A DNA stretch of 64,000 bases from Polaribacter reichenbachii (GTDB lineage: Bacteria; Bacteroidota; Bacteroidia; Flavobacteriales; Flavobacteriaceae), in the NCBI RefSeq assembly GCF_001975665.1, contig NZ_CP019419.1, positions 310,001-374,000 of the forward strand. Direction: 5' to 3'. The position numbers were made by a program, and so were the translations under genes. The notes under the pieces were generated by a model. It searched no databases. It was not told the origin of the DNA and worked only from the letters and a program-made list of their open reading frames with translations. The first letter of the stretch is position 1. Each line of letters opens with the position of its first letter. Positions 15,641 to 26,359 of the stretch are shown here, piece by piece.

Positions 15641-16927
15641 TTATCTGTTTTCGCATTCTACGAAAGGTCTTTCATTTGCACCAGTATAAACTTGACGTGG
15701 TCTACCAATTGGTTCTTTTTTAAGACGCATTTCTTTCCATTGTGCAATCCAACCTGGTAAACGGCCTAAAGCAAACATTACTGTAAACATTTCTACAGGA
15801 ATCCCCATAGCTCTGTAAATAATACCTGAATAGAAATCTACATTAGGATATAATTTTCTATCAACAAAATAAGGATCATTTAAAGCTTCTTGCTCTAAAC
15901 TTCTTGCGATATCTAAAATAGGATCATCTACACCTAAATCGTTTAAAACTTCATCTGCAGCAGATTTAATGATTTTTGCTCTAGGATCGAAATTTTTATA
16001 AACTCTATGACCAAAGCCCATTAAACGAAAAGGATCGTTTTTGTCTTTAGCTTTTGCCATGTATTTTTTTGTATCTCCACCATCTGCCTTAATGGCTTCT
16101 AACATTTCTAATACGGCTTGGTTTGCACCACCATGTAATGGCCCCCAAAGTGCAGAAATACCTGCTGATAAAGAGGCGAATAAACCTGCATGAGAAGAAC
16201 CTACAATTCTTACTGTAGATGTAGAACAGTTTTGTTCATGATCTGCATGTAATATTAATAATTTATCTAATGCATTTTTTATGATAGGATTCATTTTAAA
16301 ATCCTCATTTGGCTGTTTAAACATCAAATACATAATGTTTTCAACGTAACCTAAAGATTTTTTACCATAATTTAAATGCATCCCTTTGCTCTTACGCATT
16401 GTCCAACCTACTAAAACTGGGAATTTACCCATAATTCTAACAATAGCCTTGTACATATCTTCTCTAGATTCTATATTCACAGAAACAGGATTAAATGCAG
16501 TTAAAGCACTTGTTAATGAAGATAAAACACCCATTGGATGCGCATTTTTTGGGAATGCTTCTAAAATCTTTCTAACATCATCATCAACTAGAGAATGTTC
16601 TCTAATATCTGCATGAAATTTAGCTAATTGTTCTTTATTTGGTAAGTCTCCAAAAATTAGAGCATAAGCCACTTCTAAAAAATCTGCTTTTTCAGCTAAT
16701 TCTTCAATTGCGTATCCTCTATATCTTAAAATACCTTTTTCACCATCTAAAAAAGTAATAGCACTTTCACATGAACCTGTGTTTTTGTAACCTGGATCTA
16801 TTGTAATAACTCCATTTGTTGCTGCTCTTAAAGTTTTAATATTAATTGCAACTTCATTTTCTGTTCCTTTCACTAAAGGAAATTCGTAAGTATTATCGGC
16901 TATTTGTAATTTAGCAGTTTCTGACAT
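15641..16927 (-). CDS. gltA: Citrate synthase
   Basis: This 428-residue enzyme condenses acetyl-CoA and oxaloacetate in the first step of the TCA cycle. Catalytic and binding residues are visible: the histidine in LHADHEQNCSTSTVR, SLSAGISALWGPLHGGAN with the second histidine, the GFGHRVYKNFDPRAK segment with histidine and arginine, and the conserved aspartate in PNVDFYSG. The length fits the hexameric type II enzyme of Gram-negative bacteria, often NADH-sensitive, though that sensitivity is inferred. It is monocistronic, with its own terminator and a candidate promoter 100 nt upstream. Confidence 0.97.
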   Translation of the reverse strand: MSETAKLQIADNTYEFPLVKGTENEVAINIKTLRAATNGVITIDPGYKNTGSCESAITFLDGEKGILRYRGYAIEELAEKADFLEVAYALIFGDLPNKEQLAKFHADIREHSLVDDDVRKILEAFPKNAHPMGVLSSLTSALTAFNPVSVNIESREDMYKAIVRIMGKFPVLVGWTMRKSKGMHLNYGKKSLGYVENIMYLMFKQPNEDFKMNPIIKNALDKLLILHADHEQNCSTSTVRIVGSSHAGLFASLSAGISALWGPLHGGANQAVLEMLEAIKADGGDTKKYMAKAKDKNDPFRLMGFGHRVYKNFDPRAKIIKSAADEVLNDLGVDDPILDIARSLEQEALNDPYFVDRKLYPNVDFYSGIIYRAMGIPVEMFTVMFALGRLPGWIAQWKEMRLKKEPIGRPRQVYTGANERPFVECENR

Positions 16928-17030
16928 TTAGTAATGATTTTTGTTTTTGCGAATATACCAAATTATTAAGGATTTTTAAATAGTAACTATATAGATTTTT
17001 GATATTAACAAATAAGGTTAATCGATTAAG

Positions 17031-17038
17031 CAAATTTA
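17031..17038 (-). promoter_or_regulatory. Candidate -7 box (TAAATTTG) upstream of gltA
   Basis: The minus strand matches TAnnTTTG 103 nt upstream of gltA and just after the enolase terminator. No -33 TTG is apparent, so this is tentative. Confidence 0.4.
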
Positions 17039-17047
17039 ACTAAAAAT

Positions 17048-17077
17048 TAAAAAACCTTACTAAAAAGTAAGGTTTTT
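17048..17077 (-). terminator. Enolase terminator
   Basis: The 11-bp arms AAAAACCTTAC (17050-17060) and GTAAGGTTTTT (17067-17077) have a 6-nt loop and a T run on the minus strand, 24 nt after the eno stop. Confidence 0.85.
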
Positions 17078-17100
17078 AATTTTTAAGAATAAAATCTTAG

Positions 17101-18402
<1,302 letters not shown>

Positions 18403-18503
18403 TTAATTAATTTAATCTTTTATTACTGTGCTAATTTACGAAAATGTAATAAGTTTATTATTATATGTATTTGATTAATTACGAAAACGATTACTATTAT
18501 TAA

Positions 18504-18534
18504 AATAAAAAACCCACTCAGAAAACTGAGTGGG
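18504..18534 (-). terminator. Terminator in the carA-eno gap
   Basis: The 9-bp GC-rich arms CCCACTCAG (18513-18521) and CTGAGTGGG (18526-18534) enclose an AAAA loop and are followed on the minus strand by TTTTTTATTTTA. It lies 120 nt beyond the carA stop, an unusually long 3' distance. Confidence 0.88.
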
Positions 18535-18571
18535 AAAATTGCTATGAAAAAGAATGTGATTTCTCAACCAC
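18505..18571 (-). ncRNA. Candidate small RNA in the carA 3' region
   Basis: A full consensus promoter (18606-18576) points at the terminator at 18534-18504 with no ORF between them. The predicted transcript is about 65 nt. It contains a short hairpin near its 5' end (GTGG/TCAC) and the strong terminator stem, with an A/U-rich single-stranded linker between. It could be an independent sRNA or merely a promoter feeding a short 3' UTR fragment. No known RNA family is recognised. Confidence 0.4.
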
Positions 18572-18575
18572 GGTT

Positions 18576-18606
18576 CAAATATAGTTCAAATCTTTGTTTC
18601 GACCAA
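18576..18606 (-). promoter_or_regulatory. Orphan promoter (TTG-N20-TATATTTG) in the carA 3' region
   Basis: The minus strand shows TTG at 18606-18604, a 20-nt spacer and TATATTTG at 18583-18576. Both boxes match the consensus. It points away from carA toward the terminator and eno, and no gene begins before that terminator. Confidence 0.7.
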
Positions 18607-18653
18607 TATAATATAGATAAATAACACTTAACATTAGACCATCAACGTAAATG

Positions 18654-19772
18654 TTACGATAAAACTTTTTTTGATGCTTTAATATTAGCTATAAATTGAT
18701 CGAATAAATATTCTGAATCGTGTGGTCCAGGACTTGCTTCTGGATGATATTGTACTGAAAACGCATTCTTATCTTTAATTCGAATACCTGCTACTGTATG
18801 ATCGTTTAAATGAACATGAGTAATTTCTACATTTTCATTTGCTTCAGTTTCTTCTCTATTAATAGCAAAACCATGGTTTTGAGAAGTAATTTCTCCTTTA
18901 CCAGTTAATAAATTCTTTACAGGATGATTTATTCCTCTATGCCCATTGTGCATTTTATAGGTAGAAATTTCTTGCGATAGTGCAATTACTTGATGTCCTA
19001 AACAAATACCAAACAGTGGTAAATCTCTTTCTATAATTTCTTTGGCTACAGCTTGTGCTTCTACCAATGGTTCTGGATCTCCAGGTCCGTTAGAAATAAA
19101 ATAACCATCAGGATTAAATGCTTCTAATTCAGAAAAACTTGAATTATAAGGAAACACTTTTATATACGCACCTCTTTTAGCTAAATTTCTTAATATATTT
19201 TTTTTGATACCAATGTCTAAAGCAGATATTTTAATATCCGCATTTTCATCACCAATAAAATATGGTTCAGTAGTAGATACTTTAGATGCTAATTCTAGAC
19301 CTTCCATACTTGGTACAGCAGCTAATTGCTTTTTAAGAGCATCAATATTATCTACATCTGTAGAAATTATTGCGTTCATTGCACCATTATCTCTAATGTA
19401 AGAAACCAAAGCTCTTGTATCTACATCAGAAATGGCTACTAAATTATGTTTTGTAAACCAATCTTTTAAATTACCATTAGAATCTACTCTAGAATGTGTA
19501 AAACTAAAGTTTCTACAAATTAAACCGGCAATTTTAATTCCATCCGATTCTACTTCTTCGTTATTTACTCCATAATTACCAATATGTGCATTAGTAGCAA
19601 CCATTAGTTGACCAAAATAAGATGGATCTGTAAATATTTCTTGATAACCTGTCATACCTGTATTAAAACAGATTTCTCCTGTAGAAGTCCCTTCTATTCC
19701 AACAGACTTACCGTAAAAAATTGTTCCGTCTGCTAATAATACTAGTGCTTTCTTTCTTTGTTGATATTTCAT
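18654..19772 (-). CDS. carA: Carbamoyl-phosphate synthase, small (glutaminase) subunit
   Basis: This 372-residue subunit hydrolyses glutamine and feeds ammonia to CarB for arginine and pyrimidine synthesis. The N-terminal CPSase domain contains TGMTGYQEIFTDPSY. The C-terminal class I glutamine amidotransferase domain has FISNGPGDPEP, the nucleophile cysteine in FGICLGHQVIALS and the histidine-glutamate pair in VQYHPEASPGPHDS. carB is not adjacent. It lies downstream of the ribosomal cluster but behind a terminator and with its own promoter-like box. Confidence 0.97.
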   Translation of the reverse strand: MKYQQRKKALVLLADGTIFYGKSVGIEGTSTGEICFNTGMTGYQEIFTDPSYFGQLMVATNAHIGNYGVNNEEVESDGIKIAGLICRNFSFTHSRVDSNGNLKDWFTKHNLVAISDVDTRALVSYIRDNGAMNAIISTDVDNIDALKKQLAAVPSMEGLELASKVSTTEPYFIGDENADIKISALDIGIKKNILRNLAKRGAYIKVFPYNSSFSELEAFNPDGYFISNGPGDPEPLVEAQAVAKEIIERDLPLFGICLGHQVIALSQEISTYKMHNGHRGINHPVKNLLTGKGEITSQNHGFAINREETEANENVEITHVHLNDHTVAGIRIKDKNAFSVQYHPEASPGPHDSEYLFDQFIANIKASKKVLS

Positions 19773-19800
19773 TCTTGTTGTGATAATTTTTCTGACTTTG

Positions 19801-19834
19801 CAAAAATAAGAATTATCGTCTTTTTTAAAGTCAA
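19801..19834 (-). promoter_or_regulatory. carA promoter (TTG-N23-TATTTTTG)
   Basis: The minus strand has TATTTTTG at 19808-19801, 28 nt upstream of the carA start. A TTTG lies 23 nt further upstream, at the long end of the accepted spacing. Confidence 0.6.
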
Positions 19835-19860
19835 AGAGTTATTAGTTTTTGTTGACAATA

Positions 19861-19894
19861 AAAAAGGGATAAACATAAATGCTTATCCCTTTTT
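19861..19894 (-). terminator. Terminator of the ribosomal alpha-operon (after rplQ)
   Basis: The 12-bp arms AAAAAGGGATAA (19861-19872) and TTATCCCTTTTT (19883-19894) with a 10-nt loop and T run lie 30 nt after the rplQ stop on the minus strand. They mark the end of the long ribosomal-protein transcript. Confidence 0.88.
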
Positions 19895-19924
19895 AAAATA
19901 TTTAAACTAAAAAATTTTCATTTT

Positions 19925-20407
19925 TTATTCTTCTGATTTTTGTTCAGTTGAAGTTTCTTCTACTTGAGCAGTAGCTTCTGTTTTAGAACCTCCTCTTCTA
20001 CTTCTACGAGTAGATTTCTTAGCTTGTTTACCTTTAGGATTATAGATTTCGTTATAATCAACTAATTCTACCATTGCCATTGGAGCGTTATCTCCTTGAC
20101 GGTTTCCTAATTTAATAATACGAACATAACCTCCTGGTCTGTCTGCAACTTTTACAGAAACTTCTCTAAAAAGTTCAGTTACTGCATATTTATCACGTAG
20201 ATAAGAGAATACAACACGTCTATTGTGAGTTGTATCTGACTTAGACTTTGTAATTAATGGCTCTACAAAAACTCTTAATGCTTTTGCTTTTGCTACTGTA
20301 GTGTTAATACGTTTGTGTTCTATTAAAGAACAAGCCATATTAGCTAACATCGCTTTTCTGTGCGCTGTTTTTCTACCTAAATGATTGTGTTTTTTTCCGT
20401 GTCTCAT
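19925..20407 (-). CDS. rplQ: 50S ribosomal protein L17
   Basis: This 160-residue L17 has the conserved N-terminal part [20 protein letters not shown] and [21 protein letters not shown]17 sits near the peptide exit tunnel of the large subunit. Compared with about 117-127 residues in many bacteria, it carries a C-terminal Lys/Arg then Glu/Ser/Thr-rich tail (about 130-160), a length extension commonly seen in Bacteroidota. It is the last gene of the cluster, following rpoA, and is succeeded by a strong terminator. Confidence 0.97.
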   Translation of the reverse strand: MRHGKKHNHLGRKTAHRKAMLANMACSLIEHKRINTTVAKAKALRVFVEPLITKSKSDTTHNRRVVFSYLRDKYAVTELFREVSVKVADRPGGYVRIIKLGNRQGDNAPMAMVELVDYNEIYNPKGKQAKKSTRRSRRGGSKTEATAQVEETSTEQKSEE

Positions 20408-20470
20408 TGTGACGTTTGTTTTATGCTTTCATCTTGCATCTACCCTTTTTGAGGAGCAAAATATGAAAGG

Positions 20471-21463
20471 TTAATCTCTATCTAATTTGTATTTTGTTAA
20501 ATCCATTCCGAAACTTAATCCTTTAACAATAACTAATTCTTCTAGTTCTGTTAATGATTTTTTACCAAAGTTTCTAAACTTCATTAAATCGCTTTTGTTA
20601 AAAGAAACTAAATCTCCTAATGTATCTACTTCTGCAGCTTTTAAACAATTTAAAGCTCTAACAGATAAATCCATATCGATTAATCTAGTTTTTAATAATT
20701 GACGCATATGTAATGATTCTTCATCATATGTTTCAGTTTGTGCAATTTCATCAGCCTCTAAAGTGATACGCTCATCAGAGAATAACATAAAGTGGTGAAT
20801 TAATATTTTTGCTGCTTCTGTTAATGCGTCTTTAGGATTAATTGATCCATCAGTATCGATATCGAAAACTAATTTTTCATAATCCGTTTTTTGCTCTACA
20901 CGATAATTTTCGATTGCATATTTTACATTCTTAATTGGTGTGTAGATAGAATCTGTAAAGATTGTACCAATTGGTGCCGAAGCTTTTTTATTTTCTTCTG
21001 CAGGTACAAATCCTCTACCTTTTTCTATGGTAATTTCTGCATTTAATTTTACAGATTTATCCATATTACAAATAACTAAATCTGGGTTTAATACTTGAAA
21101 ACCAGAAATAAATTTCTGTAAATCTCCAGCAGTAAACTGCTCTTGACCAGATACTGAAACAGATACAGTTTCTCTATCAGTTTCGTCTATTTGTTTCTTA
21201 AAACGAACTTGTTTTAAGTTTAAGATAATTTCTGTAACATCTTCTACGATTCCTGGAACTGTAGAAAACTCATGCTCTACACCATCTACTCTTAATGATG
21301 TAATTGCAAAACCTTCTAAAGAAGATAATAAAACTCTTCTTAAAGCATTACCCACAGTTAAACCAAAACCTGGTTCTAATGGCCTGAATTCAAATCTACC
21401 TGTAAAATCGGTAGATTCAATCATAATTACTTTATCTGGTTTCTGAAAATTTAAAATTGCCAT
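20471..21463 (-). CDS. rpoA: RNA polymerase subunit alpha
   Basis: This 330-residue subunit has the N-terminal dimerisation domain ([20 protein letters not shown] at about 26-45, [12 protein letters not shown]) and the C-terminal DNA/activator-binding domain with helix-hairpin-helix residues in [18 protein letters not shown] (about 295-312). Alpha dimers nucleate polymerase assembly. It keeps the usual position between rpsD and rplQ in the alpha operon. The 96-bp gap to rpsD holds no clear terminator. Confidence 0.98.
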   Translation of the reverse strand: MAILNFQKPDKVIMIESTDFTGRFEFRPLEPGFGLTVGNALRRVLLSSLEGFAITSLRVDGVEHEFSTVPGIVEDVTEIILNLKQVRFKKQIDETDRETVSVSVSGQEQFTAGDLQKFISGFQVLNPDLVICNMDKSVKLNAEITIEKGRGFVPAEENKKASAPIGTIFTDSIYTPIKNVKYAIENYRVEQKTDYEKLVFDIDTDGSINPKDALTEAAKILIHHFMLFSDERITLEADEIAQTETYDEESLHMRQLLKTRLIDMDLSVRALNCLKAAEVDTLGDLVSFNKSDLMKFRNFGKKSLTELEELVIVKGLSFGMDLTKYKLDRD

Positions 21464-21559
21464 TTGTTTCTTCGTTTTAATTGTTATTTAGTTGCGCGGT
21501 TTGTAAGTGTGAAGAAATACGAACTAACCCTTTGGCTAAATACCAATATGATTAAATTA

Positions 21560-22165
21560 TTATTTAGAATATAATTCTACTATTAATTGTTCTTTGATGT
21601 TTTCAGGAATCTGTAATCTTTCTGGTGCTTTTACAAAAGTTCCAGATTTAGTATCATTATTCCAAGTTAACCATTCGTAAACAGTACTGTTAGATGCTAA
21701 TGCATCTTCGATAGCTACTAAAGATTTAGATTTTTCTCTTACAGCAACTACATCACCATCTTTTAAACTATAAGAAGGTATGTTAACGATTTCTCCGTTA
21801 ACAGTGATGTGTCTGTGAGATACTAATTGACGAGCTCCACTTCTAGAGTTAGAAACACCCATTCTGTAAACAACGTTATCTAAACGAGATTCACATAATT
21901 GTAATAAAATCTCACCAGTAATTCCTTGAGAAGCTGATGCTTTTTTAAATAAGTTACTGAATTGACGCTCTAAAATACCATAAGTATATTTAGCTTTCTG
22001 CTTCTCCATTAATTGAGTTGCATATTCAGATTTTTTTCCTCTTCTTCTTGCATTTCCATGCTGTCCTGGAGGAAAGTTTCTTTTTTCGAAGTTTTTGTCT
22101 TCTCCAAAAATTGCTTCACCAAATTTACGAGCAATTTTAGTTTTTGGTCCTGTATATCTTGCCAT
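21560..22165 (-). CDS. rpsD: 30S ribosomal protein S4
   Basis: This 201-residue primary 16S rRNA-binding protein has N-terminal [16 protein letters not shown] and the S4 RNA-binding domain with [31 protein letters not shown]. The usual N-terminal zinc cysteines of some S4 proteins are absent. S4 commonly represses its own operon by binding leader RNA. Here a 139-nt gap with multiple hairpins separates it from rpsK, which is a plausible site for that control. Confidence 0.97.
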   Translation of the reverse strand: MARYTGPKTKIARKFGEAIFGEDKNFEKRNFPPGQHGNARRRGKKSEYATQLMEKQKAKYTYGILERQFSNLFKKASASQGITGEILLQLCESRLDNVVYRMGVSNSRSGARQLVSHRHITVNGEIVNIPSYSLKDGDVVAVREKSKSLVAIEDALASNSTVYEWLTWNNDTKSGTFVKAPERLQIPENIKEQLIVELYSK

Positions 22166-22180
22166 TTCTTTTGTGTTATA

Positions 22181-22229
22181 GATAGGGATTATGAATTAAG
22201 GCTTATCCTTCGCTAATCTTTATCCTATC
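22181..22229 (-). promoter_or_regulatory. Folded leader element immediately upstream of rpsD
   Basis: On the transcript strand GATAGG (22229-22224) can pair with CCTATC (22186-22181), enclosing an inner AAGG/CCTT stem (22210-22207 with 22201-22198). The element ends 15 nt before the rpsD ATG, covering the region where a ribosome would load. It is a candidate S4-responsive or translational control structure; this is inferred from pairing by eye. Confidence 0.4.
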
Positions 22230-22261
22230 AAGTTAAAATATAATATTTAATGTAATAAGAA

Positions 22262-22306
22262 GATGCTGAAACTAGTTCAGCATCCAATTTGAATAAAATT
22301 CAAATT
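22262..22306 (-). promoter_or_regulatory. Tandem hairpins between rpsK and rpsD
   Basis: Two perfect 9-bp stems lie side by side: AATTTGAAT/ATTCAAATT (22286-22294 with 22298-22306, loop 3 nt, overlapping the rpsK stop) and GATGCTGAA/TTCAGCATC (22262-22270 with 22276-22284, loop 5 nt). Neither is followed by a long T run on the minus strand, so they look like processing or attenuation structures rather than a full terminator. Confidence 0.6.
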
Positions 22307-22688
22307 ATACTCTTCTTCTTTTAGGTGGACGACATCCATTATGAGGAATTGGAGTAACATCAATAATTTCTGTTACTTCGATACCTGCATTGTGTAAAGA
22401 TCTAATAGCAGATTCTCTACCATTTCCAGGTCCTTTTACATAAACTTTTACTTTACGTAAACCTGCTTCTTTTGCAACACCTGCACAGTCTTCTGCTGCT
22501 AATTGAGCTGCATAAGGAGTATTCTTTTTAGAACCTCTAAAACCCATTTTACCTGCAGACGACCAAGAAATTACGTCTCCTCTTTTATTTGTTAAAGAAA
22601 TAATGATGTTATTAAAAGATGCTGTTACGTGAGCCTCACCTATTGCATCAATTATTACTTTACGTTTTTTTGCACTTGCTTTTGCCAT
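22305..22688 (-). CDS. rpsK: 30S ribosomal protein S11
   Basis: This 127-residue protein of the small-subunit platform shows [38 protein letters not shown] and the C-terminal THIP-like [18 protein letters not shown]. The length is typical. It follows rpsM by 83 bp in the alpha operon. Its stop codon lies in the first of two hairpins that separate it from rpsD. Confidence 0.98.
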   Translation of the reverse strand: MAKASAKKRKVIIDAIGEAHVTASFNNIIISLTNKRGDVISWSSAGKMGFRGSKKNTPYAAQLAAEDCAGVAKEAGLRKVKVYVKGPGNGRESAIRSLHNAGIEVTEIIDVTPIPHNGCRPPKRRRV

Positions 22689-22771
22689 AATATTAAATGT
22701 TTAGTTATTATGTTTAGTAAATTGTATTATTAAATACGGCACACTAAACCATAACTAGGTTAATCACTAAC

Positions 22772-23137
22772 TTATTTTTTCTTGTTAGCAACAGTTTTTC
22801 TCTTACCTTTTCTAGTACGAGAGTTGTTTTTTGTTCTTTGACCTCTTAAAGGTAATCCCATTCTATGACGGATTCCTCTCTGACATCCAATATCCATCAA
22901 ACGTTTGATGTTTATTTGAACTTCTGAACGTAATTCACCTTCTATGGTAAAAGTACCTACTTGCTCTCTAATTGCTGCGATTTGATCATCAGTCCAATCT
23001 TGAACTTTAATACTTTCATCAACTTTTGCGTTAGCTAAAACTTCTTTAGCTCTACTGTTTCCTATACCAAAGATGTAAGTTAAAGCAATAACTCCTCTTT
23101 TATTCTTTGGAATATCAATACCTGCTATTCTTGCCAT
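22772..23137 (-). CDS. rpsM: 30S ribosomal protein S13
   Basis: This 121-residue head protein contacts tRNA and the 50S subunit. It shows N-terminal [20 protein letters not shown] and the C-terminal [20 protein letters not shown] motif with a basic tail. The ATG shares its first base with the rpmJ stop codon (TAATG), indicating translational coupling. Confidence 0.98.
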   Translation of the reverse strand: MARIAGIDIPKNKRGVIALTYIFGIGNSRAKEVLANAKVDESIKVQDWTDDQIAAIREQVGTFTIEGELRSEVQINIKRLMDIGCQRGIRHRMGLPLRGQRTKNNSRTRKGKRKTVANKKK

Positions 23138-23253
23138 TACCCTTGTCTTTGTTTAAATCTAGGATTTTGTTTATTAATCACATATAATCTACCTTTTCTG
23201 CGTACTATTTTGCAGTCGGCACTTCTTTTTTTAACTGATGCTCTAACTTTCAT
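23137..23253 (-). CDS. rpmJ: 50S ribosomal protein L36
   Basis: This 38-residue ORF between infA and rpsM is very basic: it starts [20 protein letters not shown] and ends NPRFKQRQG. That matches L36. Of the four zinc ligands of the C+ form only the cysteine at position 14 remains; positions equivalent to the first and third cysteines are Ser and Asn. It is thus a zinc-independent (C-) type. It lies 12 bp after infA and overlaps the rpsM start by one base. Confidence 0.95.
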   Translation of the reverse strand: MKVRASVKKRSADCKIVRRKGRLYVINKQNPRFKQRQG

Positions 23254-23265
23254 CTGTATATTTTT

Positions 23266-23481
23266 TTAGTATCTGTAAGTAATTCTTGCTTTTGTTAAAT
23301 CATAAGGACTCATTTCTAATTTTACCTTATCACCTGGTAATAATTTGATATAATGCATACGCATCTTACCTGAAATGTGAGCCGTTACAATATGTCCGTT
23401 TTCTAACTCTACACGAAACATTGCATTAGATAATGCTTCTGTAATTGTTCCATCTTGTTGAATTGCGGGTTGTTTAGCCAT
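23266..23481 (-). CDS. infA: Translation initiation factor IF-1
   Basis: This 71-residue S1-like OB-fold protein binds the A site of the 30S subunit during initiation. Diagnostic segments are [40 protein letters not shown] and [10 protein letters not shown]. It starts one nucleotide after secY ends and precedes rpmJ, the classical order. Confidence 0.97.
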   Translation of the reverse strand: MAKQPAIQQDGTITEALSNAMFRVELENGHIVTAHISGKMRMHYIKLLPGDKVKLEMSPYDLTKARITYRY

Positions 23482-23482
23482 T

Positions 23483-24808
23483 TTACTTATTCGATTTTCT
23501 GTTACTATTTCCTGGTTTCATTAAACCATCATAATGACGATTTAATAAATATGAATTTATTTGTTGTAAGGTATCAATTGCAACACCAACCATAATGATT
23601 AATGATGTACCACCATAAAACATTGCCCAACTCTGTTGTACACCAAACTGAACTACAACTGCTGGTAAAATAGATAGTGCAGCTAAAAATATAGATCCTG
23701 GGAATGTAATTCTAGATAATACAGAATCTAATCTATCTGCAGTGTCTTTACCTGGTCTAATTCCTGGTATAAAACCACCACTTCTTTTTAAATCATCTGC
23801 CATTTTATTCGTTGGAATAGTAATAGCTGTATAGAAATAACTAAAAATGATAATTAATAAAGCAAAAATAATGTTATAACCCAATCCATTTATATCTTGT
23901 AAACTTGCCATAAATGGAAATTTTTGAGCTAAAGCAACTGGTAAAAACATAATTGCTTGTGCAAAAATAATTGGCATAACACCTGCTGCATTTAATTTCA
24001 AAGGAATATAATCTCTTGAACCTGCAACATTTTGAATATTTCCTGCAACTGTTCTTCTGGCATATTGTACTGCAATCTTACGAACAGCAGTAACCAATAA
24101 TACAGATAATAAAATTACTACAAACCAAACTATGATTTCAATTAAAATCATCATAATACCTCCTGCACCAGCATTTGTTGTTTTAGCAACAAATTCTTGT
24201 AAAAATGCTGCAGGAAAGTTAGCGATAATACCAACAGTAATTAATAATGAAATACCATTACCAACTCCTTTATCTGTAATACGCTCTCCTAACCACATAG
24301 CAAAAATTGTACCTGCTGTAAGGATAATAATTGATGATACCCAAAAAGTAACTCCTGGTACTAAAAATGCTTCTGGGCCTAAACCAAATTGAGTTTTAAT
24401 AGCAGTAATATACGTTGGTGCTTGCACCAATGTAATACCAATAGTTAACCATCTCGTTATTTGTGTAATTTTCTTACGTCCACTTTCTCCATCTTTTTGT
24501 AGTTTCTGTAAGTAAGGAACCGCAATTCCCATTAACTGAACCACAATAGATGCAGAAATATAAGGCATAATACCAAGTGCCATAACAGACGCTCTAGCAA
24601 ATGCCCCTCCTGTAAATGCATTCAATAATCCTAAAAGACCACCTGAAGTACTATCTTTTAAAGCTGCTAATTGCAATGGATCGATTCCAGGTAAAGGAAC
24701 AGATGCCATAAAACGATATACAGCAATTAAACCGATAGTTAGAAGAATTTTGTTTTTTAATTCTTCAATACTAAAAATCTCTTTTAATCTATTAATTAAA
24801 TTCATCAT
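23483..24808 (-). CDS. secY: Preprotein translocase subunit SecY
   Basis: This 441-residue channel subunit of the Sec translocon has ten predicted membrane helices. It shows [13 protein letters not shown], the plug region near [41 protein letters not shown] and the loop [20 protein letters not shown]. The annotated start has two adjacent ATGs (24808 and 24805); either is possible. It follows rplO in the spc operon, where its translation is coupled to ribosomal protein supply. Confidence 0.97.
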   Translation of the reverse strand: MMNLINRLKEIFSIEELKNKILLTIGLIAVYRFMASVPLPGIDPLQLAALKDSTSGGLLGLLNAFTGGAFARASVMALGIMPYISASIVVQLMGIAVPYLQKLQKDGESGRKKITQITRWLTIGITLVQAPTYITAIKTQFGLGPEAFLVPGVTFWVSSIIILTAGTIFAMWLGERITDKGVGNGISLLITVGIIANFPAAFLQEFVAKTTNAGAGGIMMILIEIIVWFVVILLSVLLVTAVRKIAVQYARRTVAGNIQNVAGSRDYIPLKLNAAGVMPIIFAQAIMFLPVALAQKFPFMASLQDINGLGYNIIFALLIIIFSYFYTAITIPTNKMADDLKRSGGFIPGIRPGKDTADRLDSVLSRITFPGSIFLAALSILPAVVVQFGVQQSWAMFYGGTSLIIMVGVAIDTLQQINSYLLNRHYDGLMKPGNSNRKSNK

Positions 24809-24818
24809 TTACGGAATC

Positions 24819-25271
24819 TTATAAAGTTACAGCTTCTCCTCCAGCTGCTTCAATAGCTGCCTTTGCTGATGCTGTATATTTATGTACAGTTATGTTTAAT
24901 TTAGCTTTTAATTCTCCACCACCTAAAATTTTAATTAGGTCGTTTTTTCCTGCTAATCTATTAGCAATTAAAATATCTAAATCTACTGTATCAGTTATCT
25001 TACCACTATCAACTAAAGCTTGTAACTTATCTAAGTTGATACCTTGATATTCTTTACGGTTAATGTTCGTAAAACCAAATTTAGGAACACGTCTTTGAAG
25101 TGGCATTTGCCCACCTTCAAAACCGATTTTTCTAGAATAACCTGAACGAGATTTTGCCCCTTTGTGACCTCTTGTAGAAGTACCTCCATGACCAGAACCC
25201 TCACCACGTGCGATTCTTTTCTCTTTTTTAACAGATCCTTCTGCTGGTGTTAAGTTGTGTAAACTACTCAT
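24819..25271 (-). CDS. rplO: 50S ribosomal protein L15
   Basis: This 150-residue protein has the Gly/Arg-rich N-terminal extension (RGEGSGHGGTSTRGHKGAKS) that threads into 23S rRNA, and a C-terminal globular domain with KIGFEGGQMPLQRRVPKFGF. Length and position upstream of secY are standard. Confidence 0.97.
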   Translation of the reverse strand: MSSLHNLTPAEGSVKKEKRIARGEGSGHGGTSTRGHKGAKSRSGYSRKIGFEGGQMPLQRRVPKFGFTNINRKEYQGINLDKLQALVDSGKITDTVDLDILIANRLAGKNDLIKILGGGELKAKLNITVHKYTASAKAAIEAAGGEAVTL

Positions 25272-25281
25272 TTTAAATATC

Positions 25282-25464
25282 TTATTTTAATTCCTCTACA
25301 GAAACTAAATGTGAAACTTTATTTACCATACCAACAATTGATGGAGTTGCCTCATGCTCAACTGTCTGGTTTAATCTACGTAAACCTAATGCCTCTAAAG
25401 TTCTCTTTTGATTCTTAAGACGCCCGATTTGACTTTTTACTTGTGTAACTTTAATTTTTGCCAT
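25282..25464 (-). CDS. rpmD: 50S ribosomal protein L30
   Basis: This 60-residue protein shows [20 protein letters not shown] and [20 protein letters not shown], the L30 fold signature. It is short and located between rpsE and rplO, the standard place in the spc operon. Confidence 0.96.
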   Translation of the reverse strand: MAKIKVTQVKSQIGRLKNQKRTLEALGLRRLNQTVEHEATPSIVGMVNKVSHLVSVEELK

Positions 25465-25475
25465 CGTTCTTAGAT

Positions 25476-25997
25476 TTATCCGTTAAATACTTTTTCTAAA
25501 GAAACACCTCTTTGTTTCGCAATTGCAGCAGCACTACGTAATTGTAATAAAGCATCAAAAGTTGCTTTTACTGCATTGTGAGGGTTAGAAGATCCTTGTG
25601 ATTTAGATAATACATCATGTACACCTACAGATTCTAATACTGCACGAACTGCACCACCAGCAATAACCCCTGTACCAGGAGAAGCAGGTTTGATGAATAC
25701 TTTTGCTCCACCAAATTTACCTTTTTGTTCGTGAGGTAAAGTACCTTCTAAAATTGGTATTCTTACTAAATTTTTCTTAGCATCTTCTACTGCTTTTGCA
25801 ATAGCAGAAGAAACATCTTTAGATTTTCCTAATCCGTGACCAACAACACCATTACCATCGCCAACAACAACAATAGCAGAGAAACCAAATGCTCTACCAC
25901 CCTTTGTTACTTTAGTTACACGTTGTACACCAACTAATCTATCTACAAGCTCTAATCCACTTGGCTTAACTCTTTCTACGTTTTTATAACCTTGCAT
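25476..25997 (-). CDS. rpsE: 30S ribosomal protein S5
   Basis: This 173-residue protein shapes the mRNA entry and decoding fidelity region. The N-terminal dsRBD-like domain has [20 protein letters not shown] and [20 protein letters not shown]; the C-terminal half has [20 protein letters not shown]. The loop residues KGGRAFGF, where spectinomycin resistance changes arise in other bacteria, look wild type. Confidence 0.97.
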   Translation of the reverse strand: MQGYKNVERVKPSGLELVDRLVGVQRVTKVTKGGRAFGFSAIVVVGDGNGVVGHGLGKSKDVSSAIAKAVEDAKKNLVRIPILEGTLPHEQKGKFGGAKVFIKPASPGTGVIAGGAVRAVLESVGVHDVLSKSQGSSNPHNAVKATFDALLQLRSAAAIAKQRGVSLEKVFNG

Positions 25998-26003
25998 AAT
26001 TTC

Positions 26004-26348
26004 TTAAAATTTTAAACCAGCTTCTCTTGCAGCGTCTGCTAATACTTTAACTCTACCATGGTATAAATAACCATTTCTATCGAAAGCAACTGTTTCTACT
26101 CCTGCTTTAACAGCTTTTTCTGCTATTGTTTTACCAACTGCAGTTGCTGCCTCAGCTTTAGTAGCTGCTTTTATATCTCTTGATGAAACTGAAGCTAATG
26201 TTACTCCGTTTACATCATCTATTAATTGAGCGTAAATTTCTTTGTTACTTCTATAAACCGATAATCTTGGTTTAGTAGCTGTACCAGAAATAATCTTTCT
26301 AATTCTACGCTTAATTCTAGCTCTTCTCTGTAATTTTGATAATGCCAT
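26004..26348 (-). CDS. rplR: 50S ribosomal protein L18
   Basis: This 114-residue 5S rRNA-binding protein shows [20 protein letters not shown] and the C-terminal [20 protein letters not shown] motif. It lies 11 bp after rplF and 6 bp before rpsE. Confidence 0.97.
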   Translation of the reverse strand: MALSKLQRRARIKRRIRKIISGTATKPRLSVYRSNKEIYAQLIDDVNGVTLASVSSRDIKAATKAEAATAVGKTIAEKAVKAGVETVAFDRNGYLYHGRVKVLADAAREAGLKF

Positions 26349-26359
26349 AGTGCTATATC

